Below, one piece after another: positions 55,473 through 64,000 of a stretch of DNA of 64,000 nt. The stretch lies in assembly GCA_964023275.1 (NCBI GenBank), contig OZ029915.1, positions 16,694,275 through 16,758,274 of the forward strand, read 5' to 3'. The notes below the pieces were generated by a model. It made no database searches. It was not told where the DNA came from and saw only the letters and a program-made list of their open reading frames with translations. The position numbers and the translations under genes were made by a program. Positions within the stretch are counted from its first letter, which is position 1; every line of letters begins with the position of its first letter. This stretch comes from Norana najaformis. Lineage: Eukaryota > Annelida > Clitellata > Crassiclitellata > Hormogastridae.

Positions 55473-56904
55473 ATGGCTACTTCCAGACGGAGCTGCATTA
55501 ACCATCCAGACATATTCTGCTACATTTGTGGGGAATACACACTAAAAGCAAACAGGAAACCGATTTCTGAGTTTGTAAAAAGAGCATATGTAGGTTATTT
55601 TGGTGTCAAACTTGGAGATCAAGATAAGCAATGGGCTCCTCATACAGTATGCAAAACTTGTATTGAACAATTGCGCCACTGGACAATTGGAAAGAGAAGC
55701 TGCCTGAAATTTGGTGTACCGATGGTTTGGAGGGAACAGATAAACGACTTCGACGACTGTTACTTTTGTATGGTTAATATCATAGGCATCAATCGAAATA
55801 ATCGTCACAAGTTGTCTTACCCTGATATACCTTCAGCCAGGAGACCTGTTCCGCATTCGGATATTGTACCAGTTCCACCTTTTCGCGAACTACCTCAGCT
55901 CTCAGACGATGAGACTTGCATGTCCAATATCGGACAAGATGACGAAAGTGAAGAAAGTGGGGGCAGTGACAGTGATTTCCAATCAACTTCACACAGTGAA
56001 CGTTTTGACCAAAAAGAGTTGAGTGATCTGATCAGGGACTTAAATCTTTCCAAAGAGTCCTCTGAATTGCTTGCGTTCAGACTAAAGGAAAAGAATGCAC
56101 TTCAGCCTGGAACGAAAATTACAATTTATAGAAACAGAGAAAAGGATTTGCTGCCATTCTTAACCGAAGACAACAACCTAGTATTCTGTAATGACATCAG
56201 CAACTTATTGAAGAAAATTGGTCTGTCGGATTACAGCCCAGATGAGTGGCGTCTTTTTATCGACAGTTCAAAACGTAGTCTGAAATGTGTGCTTTTAAAT
56301 AACGGCAACAAATTTGGTTCTATTCCAATCGGTCACTCCACCAGGATGAAAGAAGAGTACAATGCCATCTCTTTAGTACTGGAAAAGATAAAATACAAAG
56401 AACATCAATGGGTAATTTGTGTAGACTTGAAGATGGTAAATTTCCTCCTTGGTCAACAAAGTGGCTACACAAAGTATCCCTGCTTTTTGTGTCTTTGGGA
56501 CAGTAGAGCCAAGCATGAACATTGGACAAGAAAAGATTGGCCTTCGAGGAAAGACATGGTGGTTGGAGCTCAAAATGTAATCAAGGAATCTTTGGTGGCA
56601 CGAGATAGGATCATACTGCCACCACTACATATAAAGCTAGGCCTGATGAAACAATTTGTCAGGGCTTTGAATAAAGAAGGTTCATGCTTCGAATACATAG
56701 TACACAAGTTACCAGGAATTACAATGGAAAGATTGAAGGCAAGGTGAAAGATTTCACCAAGACATCAAAACAATGGAAAATCGATATCAAGGAAGATGGG
56801 ATGCACACATGATGGCAGACTATTGCTGGAATATTATGCGCGATTGTTCCGGCAGATGCCACACTCGGAAATCGTACAAAAGGAGCTTCTTCGGTGTCAA
56901 ATGA
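55473..56904 (+). pseudogene. Copy 4 transposase gene with an internal deletion
   Basis: A 424-codon frame (55,473-56,747) carries the intact N-terminal module (NHPDIFCYICG, GDQDKQWAPH, CKTC, CYFC), LFIDSS, VDLKMV, CFLCLWDSR and PPLHIKLGLMKQFV. At about 56,741 sequence corresponding to about 100 residues, including the H-x-x-H block, is missing. The join shifts frame. The remaining tail (GERFHQDIKTMENRYQGRWD, MMADYCWNIM, basic C-terminus) is readable in another frame to a stop at 56,902-56,904. The upstream part is clean, so the deletion is the main lesion. Confidence 0.8.
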
Positions 56905-57216
56905 CTTGAAATTTTTATAACAAACTTGTTCTGTTTGGTATCATATAAGTACAGTTTCAGGTACTAACATTTTCTTTTAAGTATTTGTATTATTATGTTT
57001 ATTTAGTGTATCACATAATAAATTGAGCACTACATAATTATAGCTATAGCCTTATGTTTTATGGGCGAGCAGAGGCAAGGACTGGTATATGGCATATCTA
57101 TATCTCGAAAACTAGACCTGCTGGGAGAAAACTGGTGCCTTTTCTGGAATCAGCAGGTCAAATATACCCAGAAACAGTTCTAACATTTGAGGCAACAAAT
57201 TATGTGTTGGCCAGTG

Positions 57217-57979
57217 ATTTACATTTAAGATGAATATGATTTAGAATGTCAATCAACACAGCTGTCTTTTCAAGTTATAAATGTGCTGTTTGAATTTATA
57301 ATTTATTTTTTGTATTCACGACAGTGCAGTTGTATTTCTCAAATTATGAATCTGCTGTTTGGCTTTATACATCACGCATTGTGCAGAACTAACTGTTAAT
57401 TAATTTTAGAATGTTCTATTGCTTTAAAAATGAGAACTTAGCATATGTATTTGTATATTCAGATTTCATGAACATTGTTTTAGAAGTAACTAGGTAGGAA
57501 TTCAAATCCCTGTTATGTACCTTATTCTGCAGTTCATGGTTAACTGCCAATGACTGCCATTAGTCAAAAGTTATTTAATCTGCAATCTTATAAACACAAC
57601 CAGTCTTATTTTATCATATAATATATAAAATGATCGGTCTACTTTGTATCTTATCATGGAGTACATATTGCTGTTTGCAGTGTAAACTGCATACTAGCCA
57701 AGAGCTGTTTGTATACTTTTACGTCAGTCTGACAAAGTTCTGACAGCTGGAAGGGCATTCTCAGTGTAGTAGCTCTGTGGGTGGCTTCTGCTTCAGTGCA
57801 CATACACCAGTGATTTAACAATAACAAATTATGAACAGATTTTGCAACTTTAAATTGTGGACTGATCATTAAAGTTAATTATCATTTCAAATAATATTTC
57901 TTGATTATTCAAATCATCAGACTGATCAGGTTCCAGTTACTTTTCATCTGCACACTTCACGTAGGATTGCAGTTCACTG
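57217..57979. other. Unassigned AT-rich spacer
   Basis: No supported feature; a weak duplication (AAATTATGAATCTGCTGTTT near 57,340 and TATAAATGTGCTGTTTG near 57,278). Confidence 0.3.
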
Positions 57980-58210
57980 GCCCGAACTTCCACGGTCAAG
58001 CACAGAAGCTTTGTTGTTGGCCCATCTTTCTGGAATAAGCTGCCGTACAACTTGATACATGAGTTTCTTGGCCCTTCTCTGCCTCTTTCTTTAAGCGCTT
58101 TAAAACCATTCTATCTGATCGTGGTTTTGTGTTGTTTGGTCGGGAGCACCTCTGATGAGTTTCTCTTGAAGTGGCGCTATGGAAATTTGTGATTATAATT
58201 ACCATGGCAT
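57980..58210 (+). mobile_element. LINE 3' end
   Basis: FWNKLPYNLIHEFLGPSLPL-like text is followed by GGGAGCACCTCTGATGAGTT, TTGAAGTGGCGCTATG and GTGATTATAATTA. It matches the 3' end at 29,706-30,123. A second family tail (AAGTGACCACTGACTGATTG) is at 58,338-58,420. Confidence 0.6.
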
Positions 58211-58659
58211 TTGTCTCTGCTGTTTCTGATGCATCAGACTTTAATTTTGAATGTCTTTCCTTGGTCAACATCACAGGTATAACAAATTTAATGCAAAAAT
58301 ATGGCACATAAGAACAGGCAAGACACATGAGAAAGGTACTTCACTTGAAGTGACCACTGACTGATTGATGCCTTGGGCATTATGATAATGGTGCTATAGA
58401 AGTCAATAGATTAGCATTCCCTAAGTTAGCCCATCAGCTGAAAATGCAGTCTGTTACACGTCTGGATGGCTTTCTTCTAACTATAATCTATTCGAAGTTG
58501 TCTTGTGTTGAAAGCAATAGACCACTTAAAGAAAACTCTTCTTTGGTGGTGTGTTTTGTTTTATTTACAAACAAGAAAGGATTAAGTTCAATGGTTAAAC
58601 TAGCAAATAAGCTACAAAGATCAACACATTTCAAAACATGAATACATAACTCAAGGCAC

Positions 58660-58665
58660 TTTATT
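58660..58665 (-). terminator. Polyadenylation signal AATAAA of the ALKBH3-like gene
   Basis: AATAAA on the minus strand lies about 105 bases after the stop codon at 58,769. Confidence 0.55.
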
Positions 58666-58768
58666 TGCAGAAATACGTTAATCGTAAAATTTCTTGTCTC
58701 TCTTTCGTTAGATCGTCATTTCTGCCAAGTTAACTTGATGACTCTTGGTGATGAACTCACATGCTGCT

Positions 58769-58843
58769 TTATGGTGGTAGTATTGTCCGATAAGTAAGAT
58801 TTATCCTAGGTCCTCTGTCATGATATTCTTTTGGAATACGATG
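58769..58843 (-). CDS. ALKBH3: ALKBH3-like dioxygenase, last coding exon
   Basis: After an acceptor (TGTATTTAG|CAT at 58,844) the minus strand reads HRIPKEYHDRGPRINLTYRT ILPP and stops at 58,769. This is the C-terminal signature of AlkB homologue 3: the iron-binding His just after the splice site and the R-x5-R type arginines (RINLTYR) that bind 2-oxoglutarate. ALKBH3 is an Fe(II)/2OG dioxygenase that removes 1-methyladenine and 3-methylcytosine from single-stranded DNA and RNA. The phase (0) fits the exon at 60,071-60,175. Confidence 0.85.
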   Translation of the reverse strand, partial: HRIPKEYHDRGPRINLTYRTILPP

Positions 58844-58845
58844 CT

Positions 58846-60070
58846 AAATACAAAATAAAAAATACATTTAAACAAACTGCTATTTACTTAAAATGCAAGG
58901 ATATACACAAAGAAATATTTTGCTGCTTTTAGAGAAATATAACTAATGACACATATTTATAAAAAACCTCATTTGTCATTAAAGGCATTGAGCATGTTCT
59001 TAATGAAAACTGGCAGCATCAACTGATGCCATTTGCATTAAACAGTGGTGGTGCTTAAGTAACTGAGTAAAGTAGTCAACTTGTGTCTATTCTTAGGCTG
59101 GCAAAGGGACCAATCAGGACTTGTCACTGACTTCTCAGCTGATGCTGGTACCAAATTATACTGATTGGCGACAAAGGCATCCATCCATGTGCAAACAACT
59201 TACATAGCATCCAGAATGCATGTAGCTAGACACTTAACACAGTGCCTTTAATGTCTATGCTAGCCTAAGAGTGTTGAAGTTCATCAAGAACATGTTTATC
59301 TGTTAGTAAATAATACTCAGATAACTGGAAGTCACCACTGGTGGGCTCTCACACACAGGTAGAGTCCAACCAAAAGTCTCATCCACAGTTAACACCATGC
59401 TCAGAGTTCTTGTTCCACGTTTTACTGAGGATGAGGAATGATGACAGCTGGCCCACAGCACATGGTTATGCTCACCAACTGGCATTCATTGGGCATATTG
59501 TAAGACATACATACTGGGTACATCCTCAGGCTATCAAGTCTGTGCAGGATAGGCATTCACCCAACTGATCATAGAACCTCTCCATAACTGATGGTTGATG
59601 CCAACCCAAATCTTAAAACCAAGATTTCCTGGTTTTACTGATTTGTTACCAAATACCTTAACTAGCTCTTCAACACCACTGTGACCCTTGTTCACCCATT
59701 TGTTCTGGTGTAAACTGACTGCTGCAACCACATCCTTGCAGTTTTGTCAAAGTTCAAGATTCTGCTAGGACAAGTCTCCTTGGTCAGAATCACCCAGGAA
59801 TACGTAAGGAAGCCTTGAGTCAGCCAGACTGGTGATTGCTATGTTGCATAAGATGACCTCTATATGTTAGTCAGATATATCAGTTGGCATATTATGAGCT
59901 AAAATTATAAATATTTTTGAAGCTACAGAATGACACCCATTCAAAATCTGTTTACAGAAACGGACAAAACTTAACTAATCAAAACTTAAATAACCTGTGA
60001 TATCATTTTAGCCTCCTACTTTAAAGTAGCATGTTTGTATCTCTGGCACTTGAGAAGAAAGAACTCTAAC
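58846..60070 (-). other. Intron between the two ALKBH3-like exons
   Basis: GT at 60,070-60,069 and AG at 58,845-58,844 on the minus strand, 1.2 kb. It holds a possible piggyBac relic at 59,300-59,740. Confidence 0.7.
59300..59740 (-). mobile_element. Possible second piggyBac relic inside the ALKBH3 intron
   Basis: The minus strand reads FGNKSVKPGNLGFKIWVGIN (like the KQYxPxKPxKxGxKxWV block) and further down LLTDKHVLDELQHS then IDIKGTV (like the FFTSxxLLxxL...GTVR blocks). Many stops. Recognition is by motif order only. Confidence 0.4.
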
Positions 60071-60175
60071 CTGCCAGTCTTCTTGTACACAGCCTTCCAT
60101 AATGAGCAAGCTACCAGCATCTAAAGGTATCTTTATGTATTCAGGATAGTCCGAATCATTAGGATCTGCTACATC
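60071..60175 (-). CDS. ALKBH3: ALKBH3-like dioxygenase, penultimate coding exon
   Basis: 35 codons, phase 0 at both ends: DVADPNDSDYPEYIKIPLDA then GSLLIMEGCVQEDWQ. It is bounded by the acceptor TTTAACAACAG (60,176) and the donor CAG|GTTAGA (60,070). The GSLLIMEGxxQxDWQ block is the strand before the distal iron-binding His in ALKBH3. Joined to the next exon it gives DWQ-HRIPK, as expected. Upstream exons with the H-x-D motif were not found to the right and probably lie beyond the window, past the RTE-like LINE. Confidence 0.85.
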
Positions 60176-60397
60176 CTGTTGTTAAATGCCAATATGGTTA
60201 AAGTTACAGTTACAAATGAAAACTTGAAGTATACATATATTTGAAGACCAAATTGCAATTAGATAAAAATAATGTACATGATGTTCAGGGCCATTCTTTG
60301 GTGCAGGCAAGTTAGGTGGTTGCCTAAGGGCGGCAGTTGTCAGCGGCAGCTAAGTGAACTGGAAGATAACTTTTAAAAATAAAATTATTAGCCAATA

Positions 60398-61328
60398 CAG
60401 TGCAATTCACTTAAGACGAAAACGGATAGGACAAAATATCGCTTAGTACGAAATGAAAACTTAGTCCGTGCCGATGTAAATCAATAATAACATTAAATTA
60501 TTCTCTTAAGACAAAACTGATAAGACAAAAAGATCGGTTATTACGAAAATGATTTTCGGTCCCGTGCATTTATTTCAGTGCCAAGTCCGTCGCATAAGAC
60601 GAAATGTTGACTGAAACACAACAGCTGCAGCTTGCTGTAAGGTTTCGGGTTCGCATTTCTGTATACGCCTACGATAGTTTGACAGCGTAATTCTTTGAAG
60701 AATGTCACCACTCGAGGAATGAGGTAGCATACATGTTTATACTGTAATTGGGTGATTAACGGTAAGAGACCACAGCATCAGGCTTGTCAAAATGCGTTGG
60801 TGCATGAAACTGTTATAGCTATCTACAGTAATGTGGCCATTTCATTCGTGGGTATATTTTGTCTTACAATAAAGGTTATTAAGCTAGTCATGTGGCACAT
60901 TTATGGTAGTGAGATATGTAACCACAGTGGAAGAGCCCTACTGCTAGACGCATTAGACAGTTTAAGTATCTTTGACTAGTCTAGCTAGCTTAGTGCCTGC
61001 TGTTATCAGACATATATGTAACTTTCACAGCTCTTCTCAAGTAGCCTAATATCCTCGTTGACAAGTCTTTGCATATGGAGAAGACATTGGTCAATGGTCA
61101 GAATCTCCTAAGTGCCCTGCAAACTACAAAGGCATCCGCTAAAGTTCGTAGCCTACCGTGATCATCTACGGTTATGCGTCATTTGCTGCTGCATAGTTAG
61201 TCATGCAGCCATAACGCGTTTTTCGCTGGCATGCTGCGCTTACGTTTGCTTAACGGTTAATAAGAAATTCGGTTAAGACGAAATGTTTACACTGGTACCC
61301 TGTCTTTCGTCTTAAACGAACTGCACTG
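60398..61328. mobile_element. Pogo/Tigger-like MITE with TA target duplication
   Basis: Left CAGTGCAATTCACTTAAGAC and right, inward, CAGTGCAGTTCGTTTAAGAC are inverted, with TA on each side (60,396-60,397 and 61,329-61,330). Length is 931 bp. AAGACGAAA-like phrases recur inside near both ends. No transposase frame is seen. It lies in the intron upstream of the ALKBH3-like exon. Confidence 0.75.
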
Positions 61329-61330
61329 TA

Positions 61331-62355
61331 ATTTCAATTTCTTTTTTAAAGAATATTTTTTTTAAATTTATTTTATTTCTACATATAATAGCTCATAACA
61401 TAGGAGTCAGTAAGCATTAGCAGTGAGTACCAGTGACATTCTTGACCCAATAACTCTAGACCCAGCAACACTCCAAACAACCTTCAAACTTTAATGCCTC
61501 TAAGTTTGTATCAAGTGGCTAGCAACATCAATATGTATGTATGTATGTATATATATATGCACAGGAAGACTGCAAGTAGGACAAACTCCAGTTTAACTGC
61601 CCAGCTTTAAATCCTGTGCACAGCCTACAGGCAAGCCCAGATGTCATTCTCTGACCTCAGGATAAACTGATTTACTTATACTGAGATACTACTAATGAAT
61701 ATATACATGTTCTTCTAAATATGGTTCAACACAGGTTTCAGTATGCTATGAAACAGAGTAGGCTATCAGTTTCCAAGGCCTCTGGACCCTCAGTCCTACC
61801 CTTGTTTACAGCAGCATGCATAGAAGCAAGGGCAGGAGGCACTTATTGTACCACCATTCTTAGCAATATGATACCAAATTGGAGAGCTGAATGACACATT
61901 AGCGTTTATCAAAGACTATGTAAATATAGAAGGGTCTCATGGACTCAAGACCAGAGCAGATATTACACTTTTAGCAACGGTTTTTGGGACTTAAAATCCA
62001 TATGTTGTGTTGTAGTTTGGCTTGACATCTGATGTACAATAAATCCAGAAACCAGGATGCTTTAGAGTTGGAGCACTGAAAGACGTATGGAGAAGAGGAT
62101 TTGATTTGTGGAAAAGCATTGTCAGTTTTGAGTGAAAGACCTGCGCAGAGACTACAAGATGTGGTGCAACATACATGTGTTCTTGAATGAATCAGATAAT
62201 TGACATAATTCTGGGGGAATGTTATCTAGAGGGGCAGAGGAACTAGGAAATGAAGCTCATGGCCTGTAAAACTGTTGACATTAATGCAGTTGAGCTTTCT
62301 GAAGAATAAAAATTGCTTTGCAGGATTACTGAACAACATAGTGGACATGAGTGAT
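61331..62355. other. Intronic or spacer sequence
   Basis: A short (TATG)n patch at about 61,533-61,558. No ALKBH3 exon could be recognised on the minus strand. Confidence 0.35.
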
Positions 62356-62359
62356 AAAA

Positions 62360-62464
62360 TTTATTTATGATCGTTGTAGTGCAAATTTGGAAAATTTATT
62401 TATGATCGTTGTAGTGCAAATTTGGAAAATTTATTTATGATCGTTGTAGTGCAAATTTGGAAAA
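62360..62464 (+). repeat. 35-bp tandem repeat, 3 identical units
   Basis: Three exact copies of a unit starting TTTATTTATGATCGTTGTAG at 62,360, 62,395 and 62,430. Confidence 0.95.
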
Positions 62465-62814
62465 CAATGAGGGTTTTAGGTTTTTGCATAACGTAGACTG
62501 TATTATGTTGGCTAATTTAGTCATATGAATTAGTGTAATTTGTACGAACCACTGTGGAACAGTTAGGTGGGGTTATCATTAACGTGCAAGAAACGAGGCC
62601 ATTAGGATGCCCATGATTGACTGGTGGAGGTAAATGTGAGTGAGAGAGACAGAGAGAGAGAGAGGCAGAACAGACAGACACGGATCGAAGGGATGATTGA
62701 CAGAGGGTAGGAAAAGTCAAATGAGCGAAGAGCCATTCGCTAGACGTAGTGAAGTTTTCACTAACAGTAATGATAACCTATCATTAATGTAAACAACGTT
62801 TTCGTTAATGATAA

Positions 62815-64000
62815 CTATATATTTCTTCTTCTTCTTCCTTCTGGCTGGAAATAGTCCCTCCTAGGGGAGGGGTCAGCCAAATGAATCCTTTTCCATTTCT
62901 ATCTTTCTCAGTACCTTCTTTCTTCAGTCTGAGAAGCTTCAGGTCTTGTTGAATCATATCTCCCCATCTCTTCTTTTGTCTTCCCCGACTGCGGCGTCCA
63001 TAAACCTCCACTGTCATAATTCTTTTAATGCAATTTTCCTCTTCTCTCCTCATCACATGACCATACCATCTCAACTTGGCTTCTCGTACCTTGTCAGATA
63101 TACATGCCACTCCCAATTTCTGTCTGATATACTCATTCCTTTTCCTGTCTTTCAGTGAGATTCCAAGTATCCATCGCAGCATTCTCATTTCCGATCTCTC
63201 CAGCAGCTTCTCCTCCTCTTTCGTCAATGTCCAGGCTTCTGCTCCATGTAGCATCACTGGTCTTATCATTGTTTTGTACACCTTTCCTTTGAGTTGAACC
63301 GGCATTTTGACATCGCATAATACACCCGATAGGTCTTTCCATTTTTGCCATGCTGCCTTAATCCTGTTCTTGACATCATGTTTGCATTCTCTTTAGCATT
63401 CATTATCGATCCAAGGTATTTAAAGGTTTCTACTTGTTTCAGTGCATTTCCTGCAATGTTCTTGACCGCAAGTGTCTCATCCATTTTGGAGTGTACCATG
63501 GTCTCTCTTTTATTGATATTTATTTTAAGGCCCTTGCTCTCCAGTGCTTTCTGCCAATCAGTGAAACGCCCTTGTATCTTTGTCGCTGCGTCGTCTGCCA
63601 CTATGAGGTCATCAGCATGCAACATATCCCATGGTTCTTCTCTTCTCACATTTTCCGATATGGCATCCATTACTATGATGAACATCAGAAGACTCGGGCA
63701 GGATCCCTCATCCCTGATGTACACCCACTTGAATCTCAAACTTTAATGTGTTTCCTGTATTGCTCCTCACTGAAGTCTGTGCGTCTTCGTCCATTGATTT
63801 CACCAGTCGCACTATTTTCTCCGATACTCCCTTTTTCCCCAGACTCCAATATATGACCTCTCTTGGTTCTCTATCAAAAGCCCTCTCCAAATCTACAAAA
63901 GTCCAATATCTCTTGTTGTTTCCTTCTAGTATTTTCTCCTGCAACTGTCTCAGTATGAATATTGCATCCGTTGTGCCTCTGCCTGGTCTAAAGCCAAACT
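62815..64000 (-). mobile_element. RTE-like LINE, reverse transcriptase C-terminal half to 3' end
   Basis: The minus strand gives YWTFVDLERAFDREPREVIY (palm, near 63,900), EIQVGVHQG, then PSLLMFIIVMDAISENVRRE, MLHADDLIVADDAATKIQGR (active site, ADD), LKININKRETMVHSKMDE and ETFKYLGSIMNAK. The C-terminal module GKVYKTMIRPVMLHGAEAWT, RMLRWILGISLKDRKRNEYI, LRWYGHVMRREEENCIKRIM follows. It ends with a (GAA)n tail near 62,820. Frameshifts at about 63,735 and 63,300 disable it. The remainder is beyond the right edge. Confidence 0.85.

Larger units (their letters stand above)
54868..57216 (+). mobile_element. Copy 4: DNA transposon of the unnamed family with long TIRs
   Basis: The left end CACTGGCCAACAGAAAAAAA and the right end, inward, CACTGGCCAACACATAATTT are inverted. 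The arms remain alignable to about 54,997 and 57,101 (TGCTGATTC, GCAGGTCTAGTTT, GAGATAT shared). Length is 2,349 bp. Immediately outside, only AT/AT is shared, so the target duplication is unclear. The transposase inside has an internal deletion. It lies 50 bases right of the 95-bp templated insertion. Confidence 0.8.

Noticed and set aside
54844..57225. ATTTACA as a 7-bp target duplication of copy 4
   Set aside because: ATTTACA follows the right end and also occurs on the left, but the left one is several bases away from CACTGG, so it is more likely chance.
60290..60360. GCAGGCAAGTTAGGTGGTTGCC-like sequence as a hAT MITE end
   Set aside because: It recalls some hAT ends, but no inverted partner was found nearby.

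Overview
This window looks like a gene-poor, repeat-rich stretch of an animal nuclear genome. Supporting signs are spliced host exons with GT/AG borders, LINEs (CR1/L2-like, RTE-like and a restriction-like-endonuclease type), tRNA-derived SINEs, piggyBac and hAT relics, TIR-bearing MITEs and long trinucleotide microsatellites. The species cannot be named. An ALKBH3 homologue plus this repeat mix leans toward an invertebrate deuterostome or lophotrochozoan, but that is inference.

The most notable content is a family of DNA transposons that I cannot assign to a named superfamily. Four divergent copies lie on the + strand: copy 1 (from the left edge to about 1.7 kb), copy 2 (10,923-13,307), copy 3 (about 45.64-46.62 kb) and copy 4 (54,868-57,216). 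Copies 2 and 4 have terminal inverted repeats of over 100 bp starting CACTGG. The protein (about 570 aa when intact) has an N-terminal zinc-finger-like module and a C-terminal core with a D, D, C-x2-C, H, H, E order that resembles an RNase H-like transposase. Copies 1 and 2, and weakly copy 4, share a CRE-like TGACGTCA box followed by a TATA box. No copy in the window is intact.

Layout: 0-3 kb, copy 1 joined to a broken piggyBac. 3-10.4 kb, old LINE fragments, including a fairly complete minus-strand CR1-like element at 6.1-8.65 kb. 10.36-15 kb, a hAT (Tip100-like) relic with copy 2 inserted in it. 15-24 kb, LINE debris, an AT-rich stretch, and a GC-rich promoter with a likely first coding exon on the minus strand (24,195-24,066). 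24.8-30 kb, long inverted repeats, SINEs and a degenerate short-unit array. 30-35 kb, a broken minus-strand protein of a family seen in mobile DNA, a solo-LTR-like block between microsatellites, and a LINE with a restriction-like endonuclease. 36-49 kb, an LTR-like block, many LINE 3' ends, a three-level nest of mobile elements, and copy 3 inside LINE sequence. 50,075-53,365, one large open reading frame for a SAM-RA-RA-PDZ scaffold protein. 54.7 kb, a 95-bp copied piece of that gene between 21-bp direct repeats, followed by copy 4. 58.6-60.2 kb, the last two coding exons of an ALKBH3-like DNA/RNA demethylase on the minus strand, with a pogo-like MITE in the next intron upstream. 62.8 kb to the right edge, an RTE-like LINE.

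There are three probable host genes: the SAM-RA-RA-PDZ gene, the ALKBH3 homologue, and an unidentified gene starting near 24.2 kb. Nearly everything else that can be recognised is mobile DNA of several ages, often nested.
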